Assembly: GCF_007860125.1 (NCBI RefSeq)
Contig: NZ_SJPW01000004.1
Coordinates: 404,372-468,371 of the forward strand
Length of the DNA: 64,000 nt
Reading direction: 5' to 3'
Origin: Rubripirellula tenax
GTDB lineage: Bacteria; Planctomycetota; Planctomycetia; Pirellulales; Pirellulaceae
Below the pieces are notes generated by a model. The model had not been told where the DNA came from. It saw nothing but the letters and a program-made list of their open reading frames with translations, and ran no database searches. Numbering within the stretch: the first letter of the stretch is position 1; every line of letters starts with the position of its first letter. Position numbers and translations under genes: made by a program. Positions 46,367 to 55,594 of the stretch are shown here, in pieces.

Positions 46367-46942
46367 GTGGCGGACGAGTCCCAGTTGATCGATCGAGCTC
46401 TCGAGGGTGACCGCGATGCGTTCACTTCGTTGGTCGAATTGAACCAGGACCGCCTGTTCGCGTCGATGTTGCAAGTCACCGGCTCGCCCGAGGAAGCAGA
46501 GGACGTCGTGCAGGAGGCGTTCATCAGCGCCTTCATGAAACTGGATACGTTCCAACGCAACAGCCAGTTTTCGACGTGGATCTATCGAATCGCCTTCAAC
46601 AGTGCCCTCTCCAAGCGGCGCCGCAAACGGGCGAGGGTTTCGCTGGACTACTGCCGCGAGGCCAACGGCTTGGAAGTCGTTGATCGTGCCGATGGCGTGG
46701 ACGAACCGATCCTGCGACGCGAACGTGTCGAGATGGTGCGGCAAGCGATGCAGACATTGACCGACGAGCACCGAATCATTTTGGTGCTGCGAGAAATGGA
46801 CGAAAATACGTACGAAGACATTGCCGAAATCTTAGAGATCTCGATCGGCACTGTCCGCAGCCGACTCAGCCGAGCACGTCACCAATTGAAGCTGTCGCTC
46901 GAGGCGGTGCAACGTGCCGAAGAATCGACCGGCAGTTCATGA
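46367..46942 (+). CDS. ECF-type RNA polymerase sigma factor
   Basis: The product is a 191-residue extracytoplasmic-function sigma factor. Region 2 spans about 20-85 with the core-binding and -10 reading segment GSPEEAEDVVQEAFISAFMKLDTFQRNSQFSTWIYRIAFNSALSKRRRKR. Region 4 spans about 125-180 with MQTLTDEHRIILVLREMDENTYEDIAEILEISIGTVRSRLSRARHQLK, a helix-turn-helix for the -35 element. The start is a GTG at 46367. No anti-sigma gene is adjacent; the next gene is convergent. A link with the upstream mcsAB genes is possible only by position. Confidence 0.9.
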   Translation: MADESQLIDRALEGDRDAFTSLVELNQDRLFASMLQVTGSPEEAEDVVQEAFISAFMKLDTFQRNSQFSTWIYRIAFNSALSKRRRKRARVSLDYCREANGLEVVDRADGVDEPILRRERVEMVRQAMQTLTDEHRIILVLREMDENTYEDIAEILEISIGTVRSRLSRARHQLKLSLEAVQRAEESTGSS

Positions 46943-46965
46943 TCGCCCTGAAACGCTAGCGCGAA

Positions 46966-47415
46966 TCACTTGGAGGATGCTTTGACTATGGTCGGGCTCG
47001 AAGGCTTGATGCCACCGGTCGATCCAACGCTTGAGCTGCTGCCTTTGGCCAGGGCTTCGACGTCGATCACGCGAGTGATAGCCGGTGTTTTCGATCCTTC
47101 GTAAAGAAAGACTTGGACCATCGTCGTCGTCTTCGACATCGGGCGAAGTTCAATCCAGTGAGCCGAACTCGACCCTTTTTCGCGAATTTCTCCGCTGAGC
47201 GTGGGATCAAGCCTCAGCATCGCAAGCGACCGCTGCATCAAACCATCTGCGAACACACGGCCTTGGACCGCCGAACGAGTCGCGTCGACACGCTGAACGG
47301 CCAATTGATTGCTGCGGACAATCGCAATCGTAGCCATCGAGAGGATGGCTGCGGCAAGCGTGCAAATCAGCAGTGCCGATCCGCGGCGATCAAGTCGGCG
47401 TCGTTGACGTTTCAT
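46966..47415 (-). CDS. GspK-like minor pseudopilin
   Basis: This 149-residue protein is the last of five pseudopilin genes. The leader MKRQRRRLDRRG ends in glycine and is followed by SALLICTLAAAILSMATIAIV. It lacks the glutamate at +5, a known property of the tip pseudopilin GspK. It is, however, only about half the usual GspK length, so the large alpha domain is missing. ATG at 47415 was chosen because it starts the basic leader; the longer frame is unlikely. It lies 46 bases downstream of the preceding pseudopilin gene. Confidence 0.7.
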   Translation of the reverse strand: MKRQRRRLDRRGSALLICTLAAAILSMATIAIVRSNQLAVQRVDATRSAVQGRVFADGLMQRSLAMLRLDPTLSGEIREKGSSSAHWIELRPMSKTTTMVQVFLYEGSKTPAITRVIDVEALAKGSSSSVGSTGGIKPSSPTIVKASSK

Positions 47416-47461
47416 GGCATCAATCATTTCGGGATGGTTATTCCAGGCCTGCAAAACGCTT

Positions 47462-47947
47462 CTAGGTTTGCACGAGGGTCGAGACGTACGATTCAATCTT
47501 GTAGTACTCGCCCGATTCGGGGTCTTTGACACCGATGCGAATGGCAACACCGATCGGCAATCCTGGCTTTTCGGATTGAACGATCGATTCGCATTCGAAT
47601 GAACCGACGTTTTCAAGGATGACCGTCTTGGTGCGTCCGTCCGATAGAATCAAACGGTCGGAATCGAAAACGATCTCGGCCTTATCGCCGCTGGCCAGGA
47701 TCAAGGTCAAATTCCGCGAACCGACATCGATCACCGTGCCGGTTTGAATCGTTTCCTTGACCCACCGCAAGGCCGATCGTGTTTGGACTTCCGCATCGAC
47801 GTTGGACGCACGACCGATCGCGCGAGCGGATGCCCGAATCACGCTAGCGACGGGAACGACCATGACAGCGACAATGGCCGTGCAGGCGATCACTTCGATC
47901 AGGCTAACGCCACGTCTCGGTTTCAATTGTTTCTTTTGCGTTTTCAT
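47462..47947 (-). CDS. Type II secretion pseudopilin (GspI/J-like)
   Basis: The product has 161 residues with a prepilin leader MKTQKKQLKPRRG followed by VSLIEVIACTAIVAVMVVPVASVI; the glutamate at +5 is present. The mature domain is beta-rich (IVFDSDRLILSDGRTKTVILENVGSFECESI), as in minor pseudopilins I or J. The ATG shares its A with the stop of the upstream gene (TAATG), so translation is coupled. Confidence 0.75.
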   Translation of the reverse strand: MKTQKKQLKPRRGVSLIEVIACTAIVAVMVVPVASVIRASARAIGRASNVDAEVQTRSALRWVKETIQTGTVIDVGSRNLTLILASGDKAEIVFDSDRLILSDGRTKTVILENVGSFECESIVQSEKPGLPIGVAIRIGVKDPESGEYYKIESYVSTLVQT

Positions 47948-48411
47948 TACGGTGACGCCATTTGGGTTTGCAATGACTCACTGACTTCGGTCGCATCGAT
48001 GCGAGCGTTGCTGTTGGCATCTCGCCAAACGGTAACACGAATCGAAAGCAGTTTTGCCGTTGGCAGTGTCTTGTCGGGTTCGAGCTGGTATTGAGCCAGG
48101 AAAACCTTCCCGCTCGGCGAAACGACTTTCGTCAGATCATCGATCGGTCGATCGAATGCCGACGCAAACTCGCTGGGTTCCGACATCTTGACCTTTAGTA
48201 TTTCGATAAAGCTTTCCGCTTCGAATAGCATCGCGTCGCGATCTTCTAGACGCTGGTTGATCGATTCTGAATGCCCGATCCAACGGACCGACGGAATCAA
48301 CAACAGCGATAATAGCATCGACCCGATGGCGACATCGATCAACGTCGCGCCTTGACGCGTCGCGACGTGCCGTCTTCGGCGAACATTCGTGGAACAGTGA
48401 TGAGATTTCAT
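47947..48411 (-). CDS. Type II secretion pseudopilin with aspartate at +5
   Basis: The product has 154 residues. A long basic leader (MKSHHCSTNVRRRRHVATRQG) precedes ATLIDVAIGSMLLSLLLIPSV. Aspartate replaces the usual glutamate at position +5 of the mature form. The rest is a small beta domain (SGKVFLAQYQLEPDKTLPTAKLLSIRVTVWRDAN). By order it would be GspI or GspJ. ATG at 48411 begins the leader. Confidence 0.7.
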   Translation of the reverse strand: MKSHHCSTNVRRRRHVATRQGATLIDVAIGSMLLSLLLIPSVRWIGHSESINQRLEDRDAMLFEAESFIEILKVKMSEPSEFASAFDRPIDDLTKVVSPSGKVFLAQYQLEPDKTLPTAKLLSIRVTVWRDANSNARIDATEVSESLQTQMASP

Positions 48412-48446
48412 GATGACGATTCGAAGATAAAATTCTTGTTTTTTCG

Positions 48447-48929
48447 TTACGGAAGTCGATGAGTCACGTTTCCGTCGGTCGGTGTGACCTGGACCAACCC
48501 CGCGAGTGATCCTTCGGAAACTTTCCATTCCAAACCACGATCTGCTGACCCCGTTGCTTTGAACCAAATCTCAGTTGGCGAACCGCTAATGGTGGGTTGA
48601 TCACCCAGATCGATTTGCCATTTCTTACCTGCCCGCATTGGGCCGGCTTCCTCAACGATGGTCAGCCATTGACGACCGCGAACGTTTTCCTGACGCACCG
48701 CGACGTTCGTGCGGCTAGCGATGGCAGTGTTACGAGCAAGCACGAGCGTTTGATAGACTTCTCGAGTGACATCTGTTGCACCTCGGCGATCGCGCCATTG
48801 ACCGTCCAGCATGAACGACCCTGCAACCGTCGCGGCAGCCAAAAGCATCACCACCAATATCGTTTCAACCAACGTGACGCCAAAGCGACAACGTCGATCG
48901 AGGAAAGCGGCAGGAATGCGATGGACCAT
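48447..48929 (-). CDS. GspH-like pseudopilin
   Basis: The product has 160 residues, with leader MVHRIPAAFLDRRCRFG and helix VTLVETILVVMLLAAATVAGS; glutamate +5 is present. The region after the helix (DVTREVYQTLVLARNTAIASRTNVAVRQEN) is typical of GspH/FimT proteins. It lies between the major pseudopilin gene and the next minor one, matching gspG-gspH order. ATG at 48929 was chosen over a longer frame because it begins the leader. Confidence 0.75.
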   Translation of the reverse strand: MVHRIPAAFLDRRCRFGVTLVETILVVMLLAAATVAGSFMLDGQWRDRRGATDVTREVYQTLVLARNTAIASRTNVAVRQENVRGRQWLTIVEEAGPMRAGKKWQIDLGDQPTISGSPTEIWFKATGSADRGLEWKVSEGSLAGLVQVTPTDGNVTHRLP

Positions 48930-49061
48930 CGTTCGAAAACACCGTTTATAAAATGACAAAGGTCCGGCCAGGACAAGCACGGCCAAAGGTGCGGCCGCCA
49001 ATGCCCTGGATCGGACCCTCGGAGTCAATCAGTTCAAAGGCGTGAAAAACGCCTCCTTCAA

Positions 49062-49388
49062 TTACTTCTTGGCGAACACGCCGGTAGTCGGTACGTAGTC
49101 GTACTTGGTCCGCATCGCGGCAACGCGGCGACGTTCGTCGGTCGTTGTGTAGGGCAAGTAGCCAGACGAACCCAGCGTGGTCACGCTTTGGGGAAAACGA
49201 CCGACTTCCAAGAAGTAGGTTTGTGCCATCGCGTTGAGCGTGGCGACTTCTTGATCTTGCAGCTTGTCTTCACTCTTCGCACGCATCGGAGCAACCGTAG
49301 CAACGGTTGCGGCAGCGACGACGGCAAGGATGACGACGGCGGCGATAACTTCTAGCAGTGAGAAACCGCTTTTCTTTTGACGCTTCAT
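49062..49388 (-). CDS. GspG-like major pseudopilin
   Basis: The product has 108 residues: leader MKRQKKSG, then FSLLEVIAAVVILAVVAAATVATVAPM with Phe +1 and Glu +5. The short mature domain includes LQDQEVATLNAMAQTYFLEVGRFPQ and lacks the long calcium-binding loop of classical GspG. It is the first of five genes on this strand (order G, H, two minor, K-like). ATG at 49388 was chosen because it starts the leader. The machine's secretin may be the gene at the left edge of the window. Confidence 0.75.
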   Translation of the reverse strand: MKRQKKSGFSLLEVIAAVVILAVVAAATVATVAPMRAKSEDKLQDQEVATLNAMAQTYFLEVGRFPQSVTTLGSSGYLPYTTTDERRRVAAMRTKYDYVPTTGVFAKK

Positions 49389-49502
49389 ATTTGTAGACTC
49401 CAAGGAACGGGATGAAATGGTTTGGCTCCCTCGAACCTCCCATCTACAAGAAACCTAGGTCACGTTTTCACAGGGTGCAGAAAACGAATCGAAAAAATAC
49501 CC

Positions 49503-50933
49503 ATGAATCTTCAAAGTGTCTCGTTCATCTCTGGCGAACCGATTTTCGACAAGAAAGCAACGAATAAGCAGGAAATTGGCGAAATTTTAGAAAAAGCCAA
49601 AGTGGCGGGTCAGATCTGGGCCAATGTCTCGGTGGCGGATCGAATCGAGTGCGTTCGCCAATTCGGAGCGTTTGTTTCCGCCCATCGCGATCAAATCAGC
49701 AAGCTGATTTCCAGTGAAGTCGGCAAGTTGCCGTGGGATGCCGATGGCGAAGTGTCCGCTTCGATCGCGAAAGTCGAATTGTCGATCGCCGCGATGGAAA
49801 CACGTCGTCGTGACCGAATACTCCAACCGTCTAACGGTCCCGTTCAGCGCCAGGTTCGATACCGTCCGATCGGTGTCGGTTTAGTGTTGGGGCCTTTCAA
49901 CTTTCCGCTGCACTTGCCGGGCGGACAGATCATCCCGCTGTTGTTGGCAGGTAACGCAGTCGTGTTCAAACCCAGCGAGAAGGCAACTGCGGTGGGTCAG
50001 TGGATGATGGACGCTTGGCACCAAAGCGGACTGCCTCGCGACGTGATGCAGTGGATCGTCGGCGCCGGCGACACGGCGGTCACAGCCATCGATCGGCCCG
50101 AAGTCGGCGGCGTCTTCTTGACCGGCAGCCGCGCGGTCGGGCAAGCCATTCACCGACAATTGGCCGGGCGACCGGAAGTGATGTTGGCGCTTGAGTTGGG
50201 CGGCAACAATCCCATCATCGTGACAGAGTCCGTGCCACCAGACACGGTCGCCAAGTTGGTTTCGTTCTCGGCATTCGTGTCGGCCGGACAACGCTGCACG
50301 TGTGCCCGAAGAGCCATTTTCGTCGACGGCAACGATAGCAATCATCAGATCAACGCGTTGGTGATCGCGACCGAGAAACTGTCGGCCGGATTGCCCGGCG
50401 ACAATCGCGCGGAGGTCGGTCCATTGATCGATGCGACTGCGGCAAAACGACTGAAGCAAACGTATGACGAGCTACTGCATCTCGGGTGCAAGCCCTTGCT
50501 TCCGTTCGCGGTCGATCCACGGCATCCGGCGCTGGTCAGACCGTCGATCCTTGACGCGACCGATATTTCGCCAGACGGGCTCGCAGCGATCGGGGCCATG
50601 GAATGGTTCGGACCGTTGTTGGTGGTCCAGCGGGTGAAGAATTTCGAAGCAGCAATCCACGCCGCCGCTCGGACGCCCTATGGCTTGGCCGCTTCGTTAT
50701 TAGGAGGATCCAAGGCGATGTTCGATCAGTTTGCCGCCGGCGTCGGTGCGGGCGTCGTGAACTGGAATGGTCCCACAACCGGTGCCGCCGGTGCGTTACC
50801 ATTCGGAGGTCTGGATGCCAGCGGCAATCATCGTCCGGCCGGTTACTATGCCATCGATTTTTGTAGTGACCCGGTTTCTTCGCTGTTGCGTGATGAACCA
50901 TCAACGGATGATCCCTGGAGTATCGTTTCATGA
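49503..50933 (+). CDS. astD: Succinylglutamate semialdehyde dehydrogenase
   Basis: This NAD-dependent aldehyde dehydrogenase of 476 residues acts in the arginine succinyltransferase (AST) pathway of arginine degradation. Family motifs are GPFNFPLHLPGGQIIPLLLAGNAVVFKPSEKA, LTGSRAVGQAIHRQLAGRPEV, ALELGGNNPIIV (general base glutamate) and SAGQRCTCARR with the catalytic cysteine. The specific assignment rests on the N-terminal FISGEPIF pattern and on the coupled astB gene: the stop overlaps the astB start by four bases (ATGA). ATG at 49503 was chosen over an upstream frame. AstA, AstC and AstE are not visible. Confidence 0.88.
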   Translation: MNLQSVSFISGEPIFDKKATNKQEIGEILEKAKVAGQIWANVSVADRIECVRQFGAFVSAHRDQISKLISSEVGKLPWDADGEVSASIAKVELSIAAMETRRRDRILQPSNGPVQRQVRYRPIGVGLVLGPFNFPLHLPGGQIIPLLLAGNAVVFKPSEKATAVGQWMMDAWHQSGLPRDVMQWIVGAGDTAVTAIDRPEVGGVFLTGSRAVGQAIHRQLAGRPEVMLALELGGNNPIIVTESVPPDTVAKLVSFSAFVSAGQRCTCARRAIFVDGNDSNHQINALVIATEKLSAGLPGDNRAEVGPLIDATAAKRLKQTYDELLHLGCKPLLPFAVDPRHPALVRPSILDATDISPDGLAAIGAMEWFGPLLVVQRVKNFEAAIHAAARTPYGLAASLLGGSKAMFDQFAAGVGAGVVNWNGPTTGAAGALPFGGLDASGNHRPAGYYAIDFCSDPVSSLLRDEPSTDDPWSIVS

Positions 50934-52267
50934 CGCTGATCGAAATTCAAATGGACCGGCTGGTCGGTCCGACACACCACTTCGGTGGCCTGGGCGTCGG
51001 CAACGTGGCTTCACGGGACCATGCCGGTCAAGTATCCAATCCCGCTGCCGCGGCGATTCAGGGCCTTGAAAAAATGCAGTGCGTGGCAGAGCTGTCGGTG
51101 CCACAATTCGTGCTTCCGCCGCACGTTCGTCCCGATTTCGCGTTCTTACGTTCGATGGGGTTTTCCGGCGATGACGCGTCGGTGCTGGCGAGGGCGCACG
51201 ATGAATCGCCGTGGATCTTTTCTGCCGCAATGAGCTCGTCCGCTATGTGGACTGCGAACGCCGCCACGGTGACCCGATCATCGGGCGGCCAGGGTACACG
51301 TGGCCGGACGACGATAACGGTCGCCAATCTGTACGCGAGCTTGCACCGTGCGATCGAACCATCGCAAACGGTTGACGACCTTGGCGCCCTGTTCGGCGAT
51401 ACCGTCGAGATACTCCCACCGCTTTGCGGAGGCGCTGCGATGCGCGACGAAGGCGCGGCAAACCAGATGCGATTGCTTGGCGATTCGATGGACAGTGATT
51501 CAACGGAACGCGCGATCGATGTTTTCGTTTTCGGCGATCAGCCTCCGATGCCGAACGCATTCTGGCCGCGGCAAACTCAGGCCTCATTCGATGCGATCGC
51601 TCGCCGGCATGGTTTGTCGCCCAGCGATGTTTGTTTCGTCAAACAACATCCTCGCGCGATCGATGCGGGAGCGTTCCACAATGACGTGGTCGCGATGAGC
51701 CACCGAAATCTTCTGATTCACCACGAGCGGGCTTTCGCGAACAGCACATTTTCAATGCAAGCCATCGAAGCCAAATTTGCACAGCGGACGGCATCCGTTC
51801 TGAATCGGATCGAAGTGTCCGAGTCGACGCTTTCCCTCGACGACGCGATCTCGACCTATCTCTTCAACAGCCAGATCGTCTCACCGGGCAACGCGGACGG
51901 ACCGCCCGTGATCCTGTGTCCGGTTCAAGTCCAACGGCATCCGGTGGCAAAGTCATTGGTCGACGAATGGCTGGCCAGCGGTGTCTTTTCGCAGGTCGTC
52001 TACGTCGATCTTGGCCAAAGCATGGCCGGCGGTGGCGGTCCGGCATGTCTGCGGCTGCGCGTTCCCGTTGATGAATCCGAATTGGCGTGGATCAACCAAC
52101 GCGCCCGGTGGACGCCCCGGCTTCACCAATCGATCCAGCAAATCATTCGCGACGGTTACCCGACATCGGTGACGCTGATTGACTTGGCGTCGATCGACTT
52201 CATCCGCCACATCGGCCGCGTCCGCGACCAGATCGCCGTTCAACTGGGTCGCGAAATCCGATCATAG
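50930..52267 (+). CDS. astB: N-succinylarginine dihydrolase
   Basis: AstB hydrolyses succinylarginine to succinylornithine, carbon dioxide and ammonia in the AST pathway. The product has 445 residues, as expected. It shows DRLVGPTHHFGGLGVGNVAS, SNPAAAAIQGLEKM, SSSAMWTANAATV, MRDEGAANQMRL, FHNDVVAMSHRNLLI (histidine region) and the C-terminal SMAGGGGPACLRLRVPV with the nucleophilic cysteine. Its last 28 bases overlap the end of the convergent nitrilase gene. The order astD-astB differs from the E. coli astCADBE operon. Confidence 0.92.
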   Translation: MTLIEIQMDRLVGPTHHFGGLGVGNVASRDHAGQVSNPAAAAIQGLEKMQCVAELSVPQFVLPPHVRPDFAFLRSMGFSGDDASVLARAHDESPWIFSAAMSSSAMWTANAATVTRSSGGQGTRGRTTITVANLYASLHRAIEPSQTVDDLGALFGDTVEILPPLCGGAAMRDEGAANQMRLLGDSMDSDSTERAIDVFVFGDQPPMPNAFWPRQTQASFDAIARRHGLSPSDVCFVKQHPRAIDAGAFHNDVVAMSHRNLLIHHERAFANSTFSMQAIEAKFAQRTASVLNRIEVSESTLSLDDAISTYLFNSQIVSPGNADGPPVILCPVQVQRHPVAKSLVDEWLASGVFSQVVYVDLGQSMAGGGGPACLRLRVPVDESELAWINQRARWTPRLHQSIQQIIRDGYPTSVTLIDLASIDFIRHIGRVRDQIAVQLGREIRS

Positions 52268-53064
52268 AACTCGGGCCGACGATCATTCATGCGATGGATG
52301 ACATGCTTTCCAACCGTACGCTCGATCCGCTTGTTCCTGGCTTGGGCCGGGTCGATATCGGCAAACAGCATCGTTTCTTGGTCGTCAGAACTGGCCGCCA
52401 AGACAACGCCATCAGGTCCGCAGATCGAACTTCGGCCACAAAATTCGAAACCGCGTTCGGTACCGACTCGGTTGGCCGCGACAAAGAAAAGATGGTTTTC
52501 CATGCTACGAGCCGGCGGAACAATCTCGGCGGTTCGAACTGCACCGATCGGCCAATTCGTGCCCAAAGCAATCACGTCGGCACCCTCGAGCCCCAATATC
52601 CGCATCGGTTCGGGAAACGAACAGTCATAGCAAATCGCCAAACCGACGTTCACTTCCCCGGCCGCTAGAATTCGGTAGGGAATGTCTCCTCGATCGACGA
52701 ATCGGTCGACACCGAGATGGGGCAAATGAATTTTGCGGTAGTGGCCGATCACGCCGCTGGGGCCGATTAAGGCCGACGAATTGAACAATCGATCGCCGTC
52801 GGCTTCAAGAAACCCCAGCGTCACGCGTAAGTTGTATTTCGCGCACGCATCGGCGATGGTCGCAAAAGTTGGGCTGCCGATCGACAGGGCCTGCTGATAG
52901 GCTTCATCGCGACTTTCATACGAATAGCCGCACAGAACACATTCGGGGAAAATCACCAGCTCGGCCTTCGCCTCGCTCGCTTGATCGATCCATCGCAAGA
53001 CACGATCAAGGTTGGCGTTGACATCGGCAAAAACAACATCGGTCTGGACGCAGGCGAGTTTCAT
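52240..53064 (-). CDS. Nitrilase-superfamily carbon-nitrogen hydrolase
   Basis: The product has 274 residues and the Glu-Lys-Cys triad: Glu41 in FPECV, Lys111 in YRKIHLP and Cys145 in ICYDCSFPE. The superfamily cleaves amides, carbamoyl groups or nitriles. The substrate is not evident; a role in amide release near the arginine-degradation genes would be a guess. ATG at 53064 begins the family start MKLACVQTDV; the longer frame to 53097 is rejected. It is convergent with astB and divergent from sthA, with a 50-base gap. Confidence 0.88.
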   Translation of the reverse strand: MKLACVQTDVVFADVNANLDRVLRWIDQASEAKAELVIFPECVLCGYSYESRDEAYQQALSIGSPTFATIADACAKYNLRVTLGFLEADGDRLFNSSALIGPSGVIGHYRKIHLPHLGVDRFVDRGDIPYRILAAGEVNVGLAICYDCSFPEPMRILGLEGADVIALGTNWPIGAVRTAEIVPPARSMENHLFFVAANRVGTERGFEFCGRSSICGPDGVVLAASSDDQETMLFADIDPAQARNKRIERTVGKHVIHRMNDRRPEFYDRISRPS

Positions 53065-53114
53065 CGTAAAAACAGACTCTTCAAGAATGGCAACCAAAGT
53101 AGATTCGAGACATT

Positions 53115-54506
53115 ATGAACGATTCAGCTTACGACTACGACCTGTTTGTGATTGGCACCGGCCCCGGCGGTGAGGGAGCTGCGATGCAATGTGCCAAAGA
53201 AGGCATGCGTGTCGGTGTGGCTGAAAAATACCGCCAAATCGGTGGTGGGTGTACCCACTGGGGAACGATTCCCAGTAAAGCGCTTCGCTTTGCGATCACT
53301 TCGACGATGACGGCACTGAAGAATCCCGCGCTTCGGGAAATGGGCGTCACCACAACTCCTACGCTTGAGCAACTCAAGCGGGGAACCGAGACGATCATCG
53401 GCCGCCAGGTCACGATGCGACAATCGTTCTACGATCGCAACGACGTTCCAATCTACCGCGGACAGGCCCGATTCGTCGACGAGCATTCGGTGTCGATCGA
53501 CGGTGACGAACCGATCCGTGCGAAGTACTTCGTGGTCGCGACCGGATCACGCCCGTTCCGCCCGGCAGGAGTTGATTTTAATCATTCTCGCATTTTCGAT
53601 AGCGACACGATCCTTGGCATGGAACACAAGCCGACGTCGATCTGTGTCTACGGTGCGGGCGTGATCGGTGTTGAATACGCTTCGATGTTTCGCAACTTGG
53701 GGATCAAAGTAAATTTGATCAACACGCGAGGCAAGCTGCTGGAATTCTTGGACGACGAAATCATCGACGCGATTTCGTATCACTTGCGAGACCAGGGCGT
53801 CGTCATCCGTCACAACGAATCGGTGGACACGATCGTCGGCGATGACGATGGTGTGGTGCTGCAGTTAAAGAGCGGCAAACGCGTGAAGACCGACATCTTA
53901 TTGTGGGCCAACGGACGCAGTGGCAACACGGACGATCTAGGTCTCGAGCACCTCGAAGTCGTCGCAAACAATCGCGGTCAAATCCAAGTCGACGAACATT
54001 TTCAAACTGTCGTGCCTCACATCTATGCGGTCGGTGATGTGATTGGTGTCCCGTCATTGGCAAGCGCCGCTTACACCCAGGGTCGTGCGGCGGGCATGCA
54101 CATTCTTGGTCAAGCCGACGGCAACTTGCGACTGCATGATATTCCAACTGGCATTTACACCAGTCCCGAGATCAGCAGCGTCGGAAAGACGGAGCGAGAA
54201 TTAACCGAAGCCTGCATTCCCTACGAAGTCGGCCAGGCCCAATTCAAAAGCCTCGCCCGCGCGCAAATCACCGATCAAACCGTGGGCATGTTGAAACTGC
54301 TGTTTCACCGCGACACGCTGGAAATATTGGGGGTCCATTGTTTCGGAGCCAACGCGTCCGAGATCGTACATATCGGACAAGCGATCATGGTTCAGCCGGC
54401 GCCCAACAACACCGTGAAGTACTTTGTCGAAACGACATTCAACTATCCAACGATGGCCGAAGCGTATCGCGTCGCGGCGCTGAACGGGATCAACCGACTG
54501 TTCTGA
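53115..54506 (+). CDS. sthA: Soluble pyridine nucleotide transhydrogenase
   Basis: This FAD-dependent soluble enzyme of 463 residues exchanges hydride between NADPH and NAD. It belongs to the lipoamide dehydrogenase fold: [22 protein letters not shown] (9-30), then [16 protein letters not shown], in which the second redox cysteine is replaced by threonine, as in SthA. A second nucleotide-binding motif ([20 protein letters not shown]), [19 protein letters not shown], and the C-terminal dimer domain with [17 protein letters not shown] follow. The missing disulfide separates it from lipoamide dehydrogenase, so it is not the E3 of the pyruvate dehydrogenase genes nearby. Confidence 0.92.
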   Translation: MNDSAYDYDLFVIGTGPGGEGAAMQCAKEGMRVGVAEKYRQIGGGCTHWGTIPSKALRFAITSTMTALKNPALREMGVTTTPTLEQLKRGTETIIGRQVTMRQSFYDRNDVPIYRGQARFVDEHSVSIDGDEPIRAKYFVVATGSRPFRPAGVDFNHSRIFDSDTILGMEHKPTSICVYGAGVIGVEYASMFRNLGIKVNLINTRGKLLEFLDDEIIDAISYHLRDQGVVIRHNESVDTIVGDDDGVVLQLKSGKRVKTDILLWANGRSGNTDDLGLEHLEVVANNRGQIQVDEHFQTVVPHIYAVGDVIGVPSLASAAYTQGRAAGMHILGQADGNLRLHDIPTGIYTSPEISSVGKTERELTEACIPYEVGQAQFKSLARAQITDQTVGMLKLLFHRDTLEILGVHCFGANASEIVHIGQAIMVQPAPNNTVKYFVETTFNYPTMAEAYRVAALNGINRLF

Positions 54507-54691
54507 TACGGGCTCGTAAATTCCTGGGCGACTGGCGGAACCCTCAATGGAATCCCAGTCGCTTTCCGAATCCAAGATTTCCGCCTCCTTTTCCGTTCAA
54601 TCACTTCGGAAAAACATTGCCGACCATAGCAACGTGGGTTTGACGCTGCGACAATATCCAGCATCTGAACTCGAATGCAGGGTACACAGCA

Positions 54692-55594
54692 ATGCGATTC
54701 ATATGGACTTCGTCAATCATTTTATGTTTGGCGTCGGTTGCAGTAACCGAGGAACCGATTTTCTCGGGTCCACAAGTCGGGGAAGAAATCGTCCCTTTTG
54801 AAGCGAGGCTCGTATTCGGTGACAGCGCCGGCAAGGATGTCGATGTTCTTGAAAATATCAAGGATGGGCCAGCGTTACTCGTGTTCGTTCACCAGGTCAC
54901 TCGACCTTCGATTGCTCTAACTCGCTTGCTGATGAACTATGCCAACACGAAGACGGACGAAGGGCTGCGATCGAGACTGATCTTCCTTACGACGGATCCG
55001 ACGGAAACGGAAGCGTGGTTCCGCCGCGCTCGCCACGCATTGCCCGTTGGCGTTGCGCCCATGGTCTCGATGGATGGTGTTGAAGGCCCTGGATCTTACG
55101 GACTCGATCGTAAGATGACGCTGACCATCCTGGTTGCGAATCAGGGAAAGGTGGTCGCGAACTTTCCGTTGATTCAACCAAGCATCCAAGCCGACGCACC
55201 CAAAGTTGGTCGGGCGATCGAGAAAGCATTGGGGCGCGATCTGTCGCCGACATTGGCCGAGATGGGATTCGCAGCACGGCCAATGGAATCACGCAACCCA
55301 ACCCAGTCATCTGAACAGGAAGGCATCTATCGCCAGATGATGTCACCCGTCATTCGAAAAACGGCGACAGCAGAGGATGTCGACGCGGCGGCAGAAAAAG
55401 TGGAAAAGTTTGCGGCCAAGAATCAATGGTTCAAGGATCACGTTTACAAAGCCGCGAACCTGATCGTTGGCAGCGGCAAGCTTTCCAACTACGGGACCGC
55501 GCCGGCCCAAGTCTATCTTAAAAAATGGGCCAAAGAGTTTGCGTTCGAACCGGTTCCGGAAAGCGACGACTCAGCCGGTGCCGTGTCACCATGA
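54692..55594 (+). CDS. Secreted hypothetical protein with redoxin-like domain
   Basis: The product of 300 residues has a short signal peptide (MRFIWTSSIILCLASVAVTE). Residues about 28-170 resemble a thioredoxin/AhpC fold (PQVGEEIVPFEARLVFGDSAGKDVDVLENIKDGPALLVFVHQVTRPSIALTRLL) but the CxxC pair is absent: the site reads HQVTRPS. The second half is helical and lysine-rich. It is the first gene of a four-gene operon; its stop overlaps the PSD1 gene by four bases (ATGA). A binding role rather than redox chemistry is likely. Confidence 0.7.
   Translation: MRFIWTSSIILCLASVAVTEEPIFSGPQVGEEIVPFEARLVFGDSAGKDVDVLENIKDGPALLVFVHQVTRPSIALTRLLMNYANTKTDEGLRSRLIFLTTDPTETEAWFRRARHALPVGVAPMVSMDGVEGPGSYGLDRKMTLTILVANQGKVVANFPLIQPSIQADAPKVGRAIEKALGRDLSPTLAEMGFAARPMESRNPTQSSEQEGIYRQMMSPVIRKTATAEDVDAAAEKVEKFAAKNQWFKDHVYKAANLIVGSGKLSNYGTAPAQVYLKKWAKEFAFEPVPESDDSAGAVSP

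Noticed and set aside
53115-54506. Dihydrolipoamide dehydrogenase (E3) for the pyruvate dehydrogenase genes
   Set aside because: The second redox-active cysteine is threonine ([13 protein letters not shown]), which matches SthA, not E3.
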